Assembly (NCBI GenBank): GCA_963969395.1
Contig: OZ017799.1
Span: 12,402,501-12,466,500, forward strand
Source of the DNA: Pseudoscleropodium purum
Lineage: Eukaryota; Streptophyta; Bryopsida; Hypnales; Brachytheciaceae
Reading direction: 5' to 3'
Length of the DNA stretch: 64,000 bases
Shown here one piece after another: positions 20,940 through 33,090 of this stretch. Position numbers and translations under genes: made by a program. Under the pieces are notes generated by a model, which ran no database searches, was not told where the DNA came from, and saw nothing but the letters and a program-made list of their open reading frames with translations. The number at the start of each line of letters is the position of its first letter. The stretch's first letter is position 1.

Positions 20940-21190
20940 AAACGACTGAGGCGCACTCATTTATGCGTTCTCCACAACTCCCTGGCAATGAATTTACCGA
21001 CAATTTGGAGATCTACGGTACCATTTTGTTCTCAGTTCCGAAGATTTAAGGCCAGTGGGGGGACGTGGGGGCAAGTGGCAGTTGGACAGACTACTAAATT
21101 GGGCTTCAACTGCCTGGAATCTTTACCGATTGTTGACAATGGCAGCTGTCCTTGGATCCCCTTCTTCGAGGTATTTCTGCTGGGGGCACT
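20940..21190 (+). promoter_or_regulatory. Conserved unit module, copy A (possible promoter and first exon)
   Basis: Contains GCGCACTCATTTATGCGTTC, which read on minus gives a CATAAATGAGTGCGC TATA-like box facing gene A. Further right is GACAATTTGGAGATCTACGG and CCATTTTGTTCTCAG, then CTGCCTGGAATCTTTACCG, TTGTTGACAATGGCAGCTGT and a donor-like CTTCGAG/GTATTT. In one frame the last part reads CLESLPIVDNGSCPWIPFFE; LPIV resembles the start of ABP1 (LPIVRNIS), which is suggestive only. Confidence 0.5.
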
Positions 21191-21716
21191 GCCACCGGAG
21201 CCACTTGACATTGGAATGACAATGAATTTTGTTCCATCTGCCAGTTCAAATCAAATGTTGCTTATTCAGAATCAAATTGAATTGGTTGTTGCTTTACCAA
21301 TTAGATCCTTGGTCCTTTAAGAGTTAAACAATTGGTTTAGAATGATACAAATGGGTGATGAAGAATCTTCAACCCTGCAAGGACTACCTGTAGCTGGTCT
21401 CCAAAGAAATCGTCTTTTTTTAATACCGTGAGAATCAATCGCTTAAAAAAATGAAAAAGTATTCATTAGAAGTCAAACTGTTGTAGAAGATGTTTCCTTT
21501 TCACAGCAAAACTCTGAGGAGGATGAATGGTTGCACTTCTGTCCTATTCTCTGTCATCTATCGGCAGCGTTACAAGGTTAAGAGTCGATTGAAATAGCAA
21601 CATTTTATAGAACTTCATTACATACAGACCTCTTTAACGAAATGGGAACCCAAAATTTCATGTGATGATCATTTGAATCCCTAGTTTGTTGAACACTGTA
21701 TGCGTTGTTTTTCAAG

Positions 21717-21927
21717 AGGAAGCATGGGTGGAGACAGTTGGACCTGGGTCTGGTATACCGATCCATCGCCATGACTGCGTTGAAATCTTCATAGTCCTCG
21801 AAAAGAAGGTGGTTCTGTGTACAGTAATTGCTCCTCTATCAGATATAACAAATTCCCCGGAGAAGCTGTTGCTACTCCGTTCTCTGTCAACTCGACGTTC
21901 TCCATTCCAGTGAATGCAGTTCATCAG
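21717..21927 (+). pseudogene. ABP1: Auxin-binding protein 1 exon, copy A (frameshifted)
   Basis: Bounded by an acceptor-like TTTTTCAAG and a donor-like CAG/GTATTG. The first frame reads EEAWVETVGPGSGIPIHRHD then CVEIFIVLE, matching ABP1 box A with the metal ligands His-x-His and Glu. After the VLE codons the frame shifts; the other frame continues GGSVYSNCSSIRYNKFPGEA, then NSTFSIPVNAVHQ, which corresponds to ABP1's FANSTIHIPxNDxHQ with the fourth ligand His. ABP1 is a cupin-fold auxin-binding protein retained in the ER. No KDEL exon was found nearby. A shifted frame and missing exons make it a pseudogene, unless the gene model is unusual. Confidence 0.75.
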
Positions 21928-22270
21928 GTATTGGCAGCACTTTTATAGAATTCTCCTCACACCATTATTCAAGTTGTGTGGAGAGGATGTACTGTTGTTT
22001 TCATGAGGTCAAAAAGGAAAATATAATTTGAATCCAAACTTTGTAACACATGGTTTTAACATAATGCAATGTCAAGCTACTGTGAAATCTTACTGGACTA
22101 TTGCCTTCCTTTTTATGCAAGTGCTTTATTTCTTCCTGAATGAAGTTCACATCAAGTATATATTAACATCGAGGTTATATATTAGCATCATGAGATTTCT
22201 TATGATTTATAATCTTGATTCTGATTTCTCAACAATGTTTTAAACTAGTTCTAAGGAATGTTATTCATTT

Positions 22271-22491
22271 CACTATAAAAGAAAGGGGTGTTTTAAGTGA
22301 GTTTTTTAGCATAGTCCTAAACATAAGATTATAAGTAATGACCTTTAAAGAGATTTTAGCAAAAATTTACTAGAAATACATGTGTTTTAAGTAAAATTTT
22401 ACTAAAAATATCCTTAAAGGTCATTATTTATATTGTTATGTTTAGGACTATATTTAAAAACTCACTTAAAATTCCCATTTCTCTTGCAATG
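22271..22491. mobile_element. CACTA-like foldback MITE, copy A
   Basis: A nearly perfect hairpin of about 221 bp starting CACTATAAAAGAAA and ending in the complementary sequence. The arms share GTTTTAAGTGAGTTTTT and CCTAAACATAA. The D-side copy (56370-56589) has cleaner CACTACAAGAG ends, typical of CACTA elements. Present in both units, so it inserted before the duplication. Confidence 0.75.
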
Positions 22492-24910
22492 TTAGTGCAA
22501 TTAAGTTTGTGCCATTAATTAATCTACTACTTGAATTTGGAAACAATTACAAGCGCTCAACACAAAAGATGAAGATTTCTACTTCTATGTTATCATTTCT
22601 AGTCTTCTGATCAAGCCGCAAGCTTTGAGCCTTAATTACTGATGGTTTTTGCCATATCCATCCATTTGTAGATTATAAACTCTACCACAATTCAAAAGAT
22701 CGTCTTGTTAGATTTTTTTAACTTGAACCTACTTTTTGTATGAAAGTTTTCGTAAAGGATTCCTCAGTTTGACTTGTCTGAATAATTGTAGCGCTCTAAC
22801 AAATATGGACACTAGTATGTGCTACATGCTAATGAACATCAATCCAACTCTTTAGTATCAAAGTAGACCTCCTTGTGTATTGTTTCACATGCATTCCTTT
22901 TGGTAATATATTGAGAGACTGAAAAAGTTATTATCGTGAAGCCAAGAAGGGTACTTTTAATAATTGGATGAGAATGAATAAAAAGTTTTTTTAAATGGTA
23001 AGTGCAATTAGCTAAGCCACGTGGATTTAAAGAAGTCTAATACTATGATGAAGTAATCAATTATAGTAAACTATTTATATTAAGATTTTACAAACTAGTG
23101 AAACACTAAAAGAAAGGAGGTAGTACTGACTCTCTTTTGAAGATAAATTGGGGGTATTTTTCAAGTATCCTAAGCATTAAGTCTCTCTCTTTTTAATTAG
23201 AGATGTTGAATCACTCAAAACAATTCTAGTCAATCTTCTAGAAAAGCAAGAGAAAGATGCATCTAATCAAACTTAAGTTGTTTAAAATATTTTTGAACCT
23301 TTGTGGAATTAGTTGTGAATTTTGAAACTCATCTTCATGTGTCTATTTGTGTTTCTAGAGGGCAGAAAATCCAAATGAATGACCACTTGTCCTTGAATGT
23401 CATACCAATGCTAATTTAGAGAATTGTGACATCTTTAGATAAGGGTAATAATTGCATCAAAAGTTTGTAAATGACTCATACATTGTCTCTCAGATTGAAT
23501 AGTGATCGGGTTGTTTAATTGGAAAGAAAGTTAGAATTGGATAGGGTAAGGTAAATGCATCAAAAATCAATCTTATAAGATCTAAATACCATGGGCATGG
23601 AGGAAAATTCATGAATTTTATGCACTTTGGCATATTCTTTGAAGAAAAATGCAATAGCTTGTGTGAATTTTTGAGGCAAAATGAATTGGTTATAAATTTT
23701 CTAAGTTGCAAATTGCAAGAAGATATAAGAGTTTCCTAGGTGAATCCAAAATCTATTTGCTGCATATTATATATAAAAATTCATAATATTAACACATTGC
23801 CTAAACAATAGGTTAAATTTTTAAAAATTTATCAAATATTGTTTGTTTACAAAACAATTACTTCCATATTATTTGATTACTATAAATGAATCCACTCATT
23901 ATTTAAAATAGTCCTCAACTTTACCATATTGTATATCTACTCACAATTTTGGATTTTATGCTTGTTCATTTTTCTTTCGAGAGTAAAGGTCATCCATACA
24001 TTCTATATAATATAGTTTAATCTAGTTATTTTAGTCGTGCAATATTCAAGAATGCAAGCAATCATCACTTGTTCAAATACCAAATTTGTATTTTGTCTAG
24101 TACAAAGGTTGCAAGCATTTGAAACAAGCAAATACTTTACATCTATTCTATTAAGGGCAAAGTGTCATGATTTCATTCATCACATAGAATTTCACCTTTT
24201 TTTAGTTGCTCTTACTAAACCCTAATGACTTTCTTAAAGCCTTTTTGTGAAACCGTGCAAGGTGATGAAACCTTCTAGTGTCATTGCATTGCAATGGCAT
24301 TTAATCTAGCTTGCAATTAATCATGTTACAAATAATGGTAAATGTAACTTGTAATGTTCAAAACAAGCATCTTCAAAACAAAAGCCTTAATTAAGGTAAA
24401 AGATACTAAACACCTAATCCTTGACTACCCTATATTACCAATGACAATTCACTCTTCTAAAACACTAGGTTGGTTTTTGATAAGCAAGTTGGGTGTAAGC
24501 ATTATAAGCATGATCAACAAAATGCCTATGGGTACTCATCTTTATATGGAAAAGAAGTTAATTTATTATTTTACAATCGTGGTTTAAAATTTCTCATTTT
24601 GAATAATTGCACAAGAAACTTATACATTTAGTGAAAAAATTGAATCTAAAGAGAGTTCAATTCCTATACCCAAAGCTACCTTTTAAGTGATCTTGATGAA
24701 TCATAGTGATTTCTATGTATCATAGTGATCTCCATCCAAAATATTGGCTTAAATGCTTACCTAATTAGCATCTCTTTCCTTTAAATAGCGAGTAAACCTT
24801 GCTAGATGGAGTCCTAGTTTTGCCTACATGGATTCTGCTGAATATCAAAAGATTTTGACATACATTTTATTTGGCCTTTACAGAAACTAGCTTTTCTGGT
24901 TGCAAGAAAC
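22492..24910. other. Duplicated AT-rich flank without genes
   Basis: Alignable with 56590-59150 up to about 24470. No conserved reading frame between the copies, which argues against a gene here. Confidence 0.5.
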
Positions 24911-25065
24911 AAATTCAATTTCATTAAATTGGTGATATTTGAGAAGCTAAAAATTATGGCCTATCTTCACAAAGGTCTAATCTCAAGCCACAAACTAGGA
25001 CAAGTGCAGATTTGGGGTTCAAGTCACATGACAAAATATTGGAATATCACCAATTTAATGAAATC
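24911..25065. mobile_element. Small foldback with AATTTCATTAAATTGGTGATATT arms
   Basis: Inverted repeats CAATTTCATTAAATTGGTGA (24916) and TCACCAATTTAATGAAAT (25047) about 110 bp apart. Ends resemble the elements at 40604-40867 and 57603-57898. Confidence 0.55.
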
Positions 25066-25649
25066 AAGATTATTACTAGTTTCCATTGGACAATGACCAT
25101 TCATGGGTGTTATCACTCAACCTCAGCCATGGAGACCCATCTACAGTAAAACCTTTCCCTATTTCTTTTGTTTTGTTGTTGGTTAATTTTGCATTCCCTA
25201 AACCTTCCTTTCCTTGGAGATTCGAGGTTTCGAATCTCCAATAAGAACTCAAATTTCTGGGTGGTAATTGGTAAACAAGCAATACACTTCGAGAAGCTGC
25301 ATCCTTGTAGGACAAGAGACGTAGAACAACGTGTAGGATACAATCATGGCTCTCATTTTCAATATTTTCTTGTTGGGGAGGATGCATTGCTCAAATATGA
25401 GGCAAAAAAAGAAAGTATGATAATTTGAATCCAAATCCAGTAATCATATGTGGTTTTTGAACTGCAATGTCAGGCGGTACTGTGAAATCTTGTTGGTCTA
25501 GCTATTGCCTTCTCCTGATCTGTCGATCTGGGATTCATGCTTTCGACTTTCGATTAAGATTACCAGTCTCACGCAATGTTCACCCGACTATTTTCCATAT
25601 ACTGGCCAGTAATCGAAGTTAGAATCATAAAAATGCAGAGTAGTTAACA

Positions 25650-25823
25650 GATATTTCGTTAAAATGGCACCATTTTCCCACCATTTTTCCAATAATTTTC
25701 TAAGACTGGTATAGATTTCAGACTCTGAAACCCTGAAATCTAAGACAGGTGTACATTTTAGACTGCACATTCTAAACCTAAAAGTGTCAAGTTTGTGGAA
25801 TGCCGCCATTTTAATGAAATATC
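25650..25823. mobile_element. Foldback MITE with GATATTTCGTTAAAATGG ends
   Basis: Left GATATTTCGTTAAAATGGC and right GCCATTTTAATGAAATATC are inverted repeats. The interior has repeated fragments of the type TCTGAAATCTAAGACAGGTG, shared in style with 57603-57898. Confidence 0.6.
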
Positions 25824-25899
25824 CGCTAGTTCTACTGCATGTCGCAGATTTTTGCTCAGATAACCATCAGGATATAAGCACAGTATATATATATAGTTC

Positions 25900-26680
25900 G
25901 TGTGGTGACAGATCAATTCTGCAATTCTCTTTGGACTTGTGAGGGATTTAGAGACAGTTTTCGGTGAACATTCCACCGATCGTCGGTGAATTTTCAATCA
26001 GGAAAATGATGTATCGAAGCGAATTCTCTAGTCGATCTGAACTCATTCTGATCGAAGTGCCGAATGTGCCGGTCATGTAGTTGTAATGAATTCCTCGTTT
26101 CGGTGGAGAAGCTGTACCTACAGTACGTCAATTTCCGATACCAACACATCATTCAGAAACGAAATTGCTGTACTTTCTTAATCGATAACGTTCTTGAGCA
26201 AGAAAATTTTGTTGCGCTGTTCTTTTTTTGGTTGAAGTTCATTGGTGCTTCCAACGATTTTCATGTCTTTTTATCACGCTGTGACAACGAATTGAAGTCT
26301 GATTATCAGAATTGTTCTGAAGCTGCACCTTCATCAATCAATGAATGTTCTTGTATTGAGACTACACGTAGAACCTCTCTTAGTGTCTTTCCTAGAGGGG
26401 CTACAGGAATACATGTCTCTCCATCTTGACTGCATGCGCAAGACCACCTACTCTTTCCTTACTCTCTTATTGCATATAATTATGCAATACTAGATGTTGC
26501 AGGAAGAGAGGTTCTTCCTGTAATAGCATCCCATGGCCGTATTCCAGTTCATTTCAAAAGAGTTGGAGGAAGCAGTGACAAAAGTAGAGTGCATGATTCA
26601 TTAGAAGAAAAGTTGAACCCTGGAGGAGTTTGTGAGTTTGAAAGTAAACCAAGACACCAAATTAGTTCCCATGTCAATTT
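25900..26680 (+). other. Gene-like complexity, product not recognised
   Basis: Base composition is less AT-biased than in the flanks. One frame at 26064-26429 is open for 121 codons without an obvious domain, and a segment near 26480-26650 reads GREVLPVIASHGRIPVHFKR then GGVCEFESKPRHQ without a stop for about 55 codons. These could be exons of a plant gene or its remnant, but splice junctions and a family match are missing. Confidence 0.25.
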
Positions 26681-27780
26681 GAAATTGATTATTATATTAT
26701 TGAAATAGTTTATTATATTATTAAAATATCATCTATCTATATAAAAATGTCATCAATCTTCCGCATCATCTCTATATTGCAACAATATAAAGTAGTCAAA
26801 TCCAATTTAAGTAATTAACATCACATTTGCAGGTAATGATGAAAATATGATATAAATATAGTCCAAATGTAGACTTTTGAATTAAATAGAATCAAAATCA
26901 TCATTTTGAATCAAATAAAATTAAAAATAGATTTTAAAAAAAATAGACAATTATTGACCACCAACCAATACATTTTTAATGATAGAGAATATTTGTAATT
27001 CATGGATTTGTCCATAATTAGTTAAATCAGGGTTTAGTCCAATGGAGTACTCAAACTTTTTTTTAATGTCTAATGCAGAGAACAATTCAAAGTTTATTAA
27101 AGAATGCATTATTTTATTCACTAAAAAAAAAATTAAGTTGAATATAGAGAGGTTGTTGATTCTTAAATTATTTTCCAATTAATTTTGAATCTCCTGATAT
27201 TTATATATTACTATATAGGTGTAAATTCTAGGTATTTGCTAGAGACACCTACTGATATTGTTGCATTTTGAAGGTGTATTTCTGCCCTAAGATCTAGAAT
27301 TCAAGAGGGAGAAAATAACAACAAAAAATTATGAAATGATTGGCAAAAAATTAGCCTATAAGAGAAATCTTCAAGAATTGTGCTAAGAAATAATCTTCTT
27401 TAATCCCAAGTCCTAATTACAAGGAAGTGCAATGTGAACTTTGAGAACATGGACAAGAGGAGGATTATACCATTTAAAAAATCATTGTGCTAATTTGTAA
27501 ACCTTAAAAGATGAACTCAAAATTTTAATTCTCAAATCCAAATTCTCTTTTTTGAGCTGAAGATTATATTAAATGTCCCCAAAATAACATATTAATTGAC
27601 ATACAAGTGGATTTAATTCTAGAATAGTAAAATAAATTTAAAATATTTGTAAACTTTGTCAAAGGAAAAAATTATATGATTATTGTGGATCTATCATTGC
27701 ACCCTCTAAAAATTTATTGATTAATATTTATTGATTACTATGTTGCCAAAAAATATTATAAGTTTGGTCTTTTGGGAGTT
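26681..27780. other. AT-rich intergenic DNA
   Basis: No supportable feature. Confidence 0.4.
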
Positions 27781-29293
27781 AATATTCCAATTGTTCATGT
27801 TCTATGCTCCCCCTATTGATTTGGGTCCAAGGAATCCAATGAATCAAGGCCGGTTTCCATCTATCAAGTACATAAAACCATGGGAAGTTGAGAGGTAGGG
27901 AGCAACTAGAGAGTATGAAGAAGAAGAAAGAGCTACAATTCTAAGCTTAGTTAGCGAGCTAGGCATAATTGAAGAATGCAATGATCTCAAGACTGGCTAA
28001 ATTTTGCTCAATTTCTACTTAATTTTTATTTGCCTTCAACATAAATTCAAAAAAAATCTTCCAAAAATGAACATTTGGCTAATTACTTATTGTGGGATCA
28101 TTTGGAGAAAGAGTCTATTCATTACATATCCTACATCCCTATAACAAATAGAGAGCATGACAAATGCTATACACAAGAAACTCATGCAAAAGTCATACTA
28201 GGAAGCTCACAAGGTCACACAACTCAAGTCATTGATGAAGAAGAAAGCAATTTATGACAAGTCTAGTCTATTTTGAAGCTCATGACCATTCAACAGTGCT
28301 ACTATGTGAGCATGAAAATATGAGCATGTGAGCTTTGAGCATATATATAAATAGATATACTACAAACATTGAAGGTGCTTATTATATAGACACTTATAAT
28401 ATAGGTACTTATTTTATAATTACACTATAATCATGGAAGGTTTTTATAATATAAACACCTATTACATAGGTTTTTAGTCTTCTAGGCTTCCTAAAGGCTG
28501 CTTCATACTATAATCAAAGGTCGGCAGGTTATGGTTTTCCACCAATCACATTTTAAGAAATCAAGAATTTGGCCTTTCAAATTTTCATACTAGAAGACAC
28601 AACCCAAAGGCCAACACCCTCCAAATTGCCTACATGGTAAGAAAAATGCCCACAAAGTCACAAACTCTTAAAAGAAGTTTGGGTTAGCCAAACTTGAAGA
28701 CCCAAATTATGGTCAAAAGGTCGTCGAATTTGCCTCTGTCACCCAAGTAGAATTTATATTATTAGAAGCTCTGCCAAGGAATCACACAAATCATGGCATT
28801 CATCTAAAGTACTCTGTGATGTATGTTGAAGTTTATTCTATATTGAAACATACAAGAATTGAATATGAAAAAATACTGACAAGGCAAACTAGAAAATTAT
28901 GTTTAATTTATTTTGATTGTGGCAATAGCAAAGGTCATACTAGTTGAACTTGAATATATAAGCAACCTCCAAATAAAATCACATTTGCTTTGCAACATCC
29001 ACTTCAAGATACTTATACTCAAAGAGATCATAATGCCAAGTGAAGATTTCCATGTAACCCACCAATTAATGTAGCCCAATAATAGTTAGCAACCATCTAA
29101 TATCAAATTTTTACAACCTATGAAAACAAATCACCATATGCACAAAGACTTGAAGTGTGTATGTGTACATATTAACAAGACTTTGATATTATTAATATCA
29201 AGGATAATTTAGAACTTCTTCTAGCAAAGACTCATTGTTTAAGGTGTCAAAATAGGAAAACTTCCAACTCACATATGCTACTATTAAAACTAT
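27781..29293. repeat. 3' flank of unit B, paralogous to 48.7-49.4 and 60.36-60.8 kb
   Basis: Blocks such as GAGAGCATGACAAA, CACAAGAAACTCA and AAAGCAATTTATGACAAGTC are shared with 48.75-49.3 kb. The part from AGAAAATTATGTTTAATTTA to the gene is shared with the flank of gene E. No gene seen. Confidence 0.6.
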
Positions 29294-30532
29294 CATATAT
29301 AGGGAAGGACTCGGGATAGGTAGTTGGAGGATCAAACATCAAATCCTTCTTCCTTCCAATGCTTAAATGTTACAACCAAAGCCCAAACATAGCCTACTAA
29401 ATTCAACCACGCTATTGAAAATACCAAATGCATTTCCAAAATGCATCTATATTTCAAATGCCATGTAATTCCATGGATTCTTCCAAAAATAAAACTCACC
29501 TCAAAAAGTATAATAGGTACTACGAATATTCTACTCAAAGACTTTAGAAATTTGAATATGAAGTAAGCACCACCGCTAATAGAATCCCACATGCAATTGA
29601 TATTCCAAGCATGAATCCACCTCTTGTTCTATATTTGAAATCTTATATCTTCCTACATTCTTCACTAAACTTTTCTTCTTCTTCATGAAGCAAGTAAAGA
29701 AGTAGGGATCTATAACCTATGCTTGAAAAATTATGAACACCTTTCATAAAAATCACCATGTTTAAAAGACAAGCAATGGCTTCTATTAGACTCACTCGAA
29801 GTCCTGTATACAACAAATTGCAACCCCATACATGTAGCCTATAGCTTGTGCACTTGCAATAGCCATACCTAAACTTGAGTGACCTTGAAGGAATTTGAGT
29901 TCATCATATGGCAGAAGCACATTTGATCTCAACAATGCAAGTTGCCCATATGGTATAAGTTGGACATTGAATTGTTTAGAATTTACTACTTTAGGCTCAC
30001 TAACAACTGCCTCTAAAAGATCTCCCACTGTTACTTTATCCTCAAAGGCATTGAGATTGTGAATCTCCTTATGAATATCCAAAGTTAAATTCACAACAAG
30101 ATCACAATTTGAGATGATCTTTATGTGGGATTTGTTCCAAGGATAGAGTGGAGCAATTACATCATCTCCAAGTGCTTCATGAAGGTTGGCTAACATTGCC
30201 ATACCATTTACCATGGACCCAAGCACAATCCATGGAATAGACAAAGGGTACAAGGTAGATGCAATAAATGATGAAAGCAGGTTTTCTATTGCAATCCTTC
30301 TATCACTTGCCTTTCCAATTTTCCAAACATCCATAGTCAAGGCAACCAAGGTGATGATAAAACCCCACATAGTTGTCTACAAATATCATGCATATTGTCT
30401 TCTAATGCACTCTACAGGGCATGTATTACAAGGTCCATCTTCGTCACTTTGTGCATACACCACACACCAAAAAGTCACAATTGAAACCAAGAAAAGAATT
30501 GAGTGAACTGGATCCACACGCCTCCATATCAT
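29294..30532 (-). pseudogene. Membrane-protein gene B
   Basis: Homologous to copy D over its full length. From the ATG at 30532: an N-terminal hydrophobic segment ending VVYAQSDEDGPCNTCPVECIRRQYA, then a TGA and a TAG before TTMWGFIITLVALTMDVW. The frame then runs open through MVNGMAMLANLHEALGDDVI, PLYPWNKSHIK and LALLRSNVLLPYDELKFL, breaks at VAICCIQDFE, and resumes to KHWKEEGFDV, where a premature TGA removes the last codons. The TAG at the Trp codon is shared with copy E, while the TGA just before it is private to B. The product, if any, would be truncated after the signal region. Confidence 0.8.
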
Positions 30533-31319
30533 TCCTTGAAGATAATTTAGAAACAATCTAAAAGAATGAAAGAGACACACTTAGAAAATAGAACCTCTAG
30601 CCATTAGCCATAATCTTGTTGAACTAAGTTGTATCAATTGGCATGCAAACATTCAAGAAGAAGGGATGCATTCGTAACACATAACAACACCCCTCCTTTG
30701 AACACCAAATCCACCATGTTATAACTAATTATTACTCTTACTAGTCCTCCTTTACTACTGCTCTATTAGATCACTTAATCATTTCCATGGTGGACACATG
30801 TGTCCACAACGAGGCACCTTATATAATTGACAGAGAACAACATCTGAACGGGCTCACTGCTCAAAGCAGGAATGCTTCGACTCCATGAAGGAGCCGGTGA
30901 AGGCACGACATTGCATATCATGTGCAAGAATCTACACGCAGAACAGGTGTGCAAACAAAATTCTATTAAAAGAGTCTGGGAGTAGGTAGCAACTTTACAT
31001 CTTCCCAAAGATCAGCTAGAGCTCGCAACCCTTCACCGCAAGCAAGAGCAGCATGAGCAGCATCCACGGAGCTCCCAATGTATCCGTCGGAGCTCCCGCA
31101 CTGCACTTGTATGGAGCTGGTGGTAGAAGCAGAATGATTCAAGGCGCTCGATATTGAAGCAATTGGCGGATATTGGAACTGATATGGAGCTGCACCCACC
31201 TCCAAGACGGAGAGTCCAGAATATGATACGGACGACCAAAGGATCCCCGCTACTGCAAGGACATGCAGAGCAGTGGTTCTGAAGGACAGAAGGAGATACG
31301 AAGCCAAAGCCCTGAATTG

Positions 31320-31600
31320 CAACACAAGTGAGAGTCGGCTCAAAAAATGCGCACTCATTTATACGTTCTCCACAACTCCCAGGCACTGATTTTACCGATA
31401 ATTTGGAGATCTACAGTACCATTTTGTTCTCAGATCCGGAGGTTGTAGGGGGTGTGGGAGCAAGTGGGGGCAAGTGAAGACAAGTGGCAGATGTACAGAC
31501 TACTTGGTCTTCGACTGCCTGGAATTTTTTACCAATTATTGACAATGGTAGATATCCTTGGATTCTCTTCTTCTAGGTAACCTTTTTTGCTGGGGTAACT
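31320..31600 (+). promoter_or_regulatory. Conserved unit module, copy B
   Basis: Carries TTTATACGTTCTCC (TATAAAT read on the minus strand, facing gene B), CCGATAATTTGGAGATCTACAG, CCATTTTGTTCTCAGATCC and CTTGGATTCTCTTCTTCTAG followed by GTAACC. It sits about 0.8 kb upstream of gene B on minus and immediately before the plus-strand remnant at 31.6-33.1 kb, the layout of a two-way promoter. No transcription evidence is available. Confidence 0.45.
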
Positions 31601-33090
31601 CCACATATTCTGGCTACTTTTGGATGCACACCCTCAGAAATCCGTTTCACTCTAGATGGTTCCACTGCGGAGGGGGTGCAACCAATCTTCTCAAGCGAGC
31701 CGACTCCAGCACCAGACACCTCAGGATCTCTGAATTTGGCGCACCACAGGATTCTTCATCAGGTCAGGCCTCGACTGGTGTTGATCTGGCTCCAAGTTCC
31801 ACGCAATCGTATGCTTCGTGGACCTCTGCACCTCAATTGCAACAAACGATCAACAGAAGCACGTCTTCGGATTAAACCTCCATTCCAGAGGTGAAGTAGA
31901 CCTTTTCTTTCCAAAGATTCATCGGACTCTTAATTATCCTCCAAGGAGATTACCGGCATCGTGATTGGATATATTTACATTGTGGTCAAATCCGTATCCA
32001 TCGGAAGCTGGGACTGAGCACTCTGCAATTGCCTCTCCGACGTACGTATGGCTCTCGGTTCGGGAATATCATTCTATGCTACAACTTTCAGACGCTTCGG
32101 TAGTGAATGCATAGGGTTTGCTGTAGATGAATCTTTTGGTTCTGATTTAGAATCGTCTTAGATTCGTCAATACTGATTCAAGTGTCATATGCGTACATAT
32201 TCGCTGGGAATTCCAATAGGCTCTGTCAGTAGTACGATGGTGAAGCTTACTTGGCGATTAATGTGGCGGTCTTCATTTTTGCAGGCCAATAATCAAGGAC
32301 TCTCCGGTGATGCTCAAGCATATGGAGTTTTTTGGTGTGGCGATTCCTGGTTCCAGAACGTGGATGCCCATCGAAATTTCATGCAGACATTTGTTGCCAT
32401 GCCACTGATCCAGGTAGAAGATGGATTTGACGTTTGAATTGACCACCAATGTGCAAACTATTGGGGGCATGGGTTGGCTCAACTTAAGCCTACTGATCGG
32501 GTACAACACCTAATTTCCAACCTTTGCCTTGCATTAACTAGTGAGCTAGCCAGTGAGTTCCTGAATGATGATTGTCAATGAATTATTATTTGGACTTGCT
32601 TGATGCTGACATGATTAGTCTTCACCCTGCGAAGGATCAGCAATAACAGTATATTGCACAGCTAGGACTGACGACTCTTCATTCCGCTGATCGCTCAAAT
32701 GTAAATGCAAGCGTCTTGGAACTGGACCTGGGGTTCAACACGTACAATATGACCTCCCCGCCCAGCTGCGTTTCATCTCGACCGAGACGAATCGACATGA
32801 TCGACCACTTCACTGGAGCATCTCAGGCAAGCTCTGAGACAGACGGGGAGACAGAGTTCAGATTTCAAAAAGACTCGATGAACTGTTGCGGAAATCCTCA
32901 AATTCTAATAAAACCGCTGTGTCATAGATTCTTGAAAGGGTAATTTCAACGATGATGCGGCCTCCAATTACTAGTATATCTTTCACCAATCGACAATGAC
33001 TGTTTGGCAGGTGCAACAGTCGGGCGGGGCAGATGCAGCAACCGATAAGGAAACTGCTGATTCACACTGATTGGTCCAACCTAAATAGCA
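31601..33090 (+). pseudogene. Remnant of a multi-exon gene, Ser/Gln-rich, not recognised
   Basis: Higher GC than the surroundings and several exon-like open blocks. They are 31.62-31.87 kb (ISEFGAPQDSSSGQASTGVD...ASWTSAPQLQQTINRST), then 32.285-32.44 kb after TTTTTGCAG (ANNQGLSGDAQAYGVFWC, then MQTFVAMPLIQVEDGF). Next 32.64-32.94 kb (VLELDLGFNTYNMTSPPS, SQASSETDGETEFRFQ), and finally 33.01-33.085 kb after TTTGGCAG (VQQSGGADAATDKETADSH-stop). Low-complexity Ser/Gln/Thr content resembles the activation region of a transcription factor, but no DNA-binding domain is visible. It may be a captured or truncated gene downstream of the module. Confidence 0.35.

Larger units (their letters stand above)
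20390..24470. repeat. Unit A flank, duplicated at 53.6-59.15 kb
   Basis: From GGCGCTAG and AAGGCACGGTGATGCAT onward, the DNA to the right of gene A matches that to the right of gene D. It includes the module, the ABP1 exon and a CACTA foldback, and ends near AACACTA at 24465 and 59148. Differences are mostly substitutions and small indels, plus five insertions present only on the D side. Confidence 0.8.

Noticed and set aside
20718..21320. A 200-codon plus-strand frame over module A
   Set aside because: The frame is not kept in the near-identical copy D, where stops and shifts break it, so its length is probably accidental.
28380..28470. Short repeated TATAATATAGGTACTTAT words as a possible array
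   Set aside because: The repeats are irregular in spacing and AT-rich low complexity; there are no unique spacers, so it is not CRISPR-like.
30966..31358. A 130-codon minus-strand frame upstream of gene B with a hydrophobic start
   Set aside because: The paralogous leaders of A, C, D and E do not keep this frame; more likely untranslated leader or promoter.
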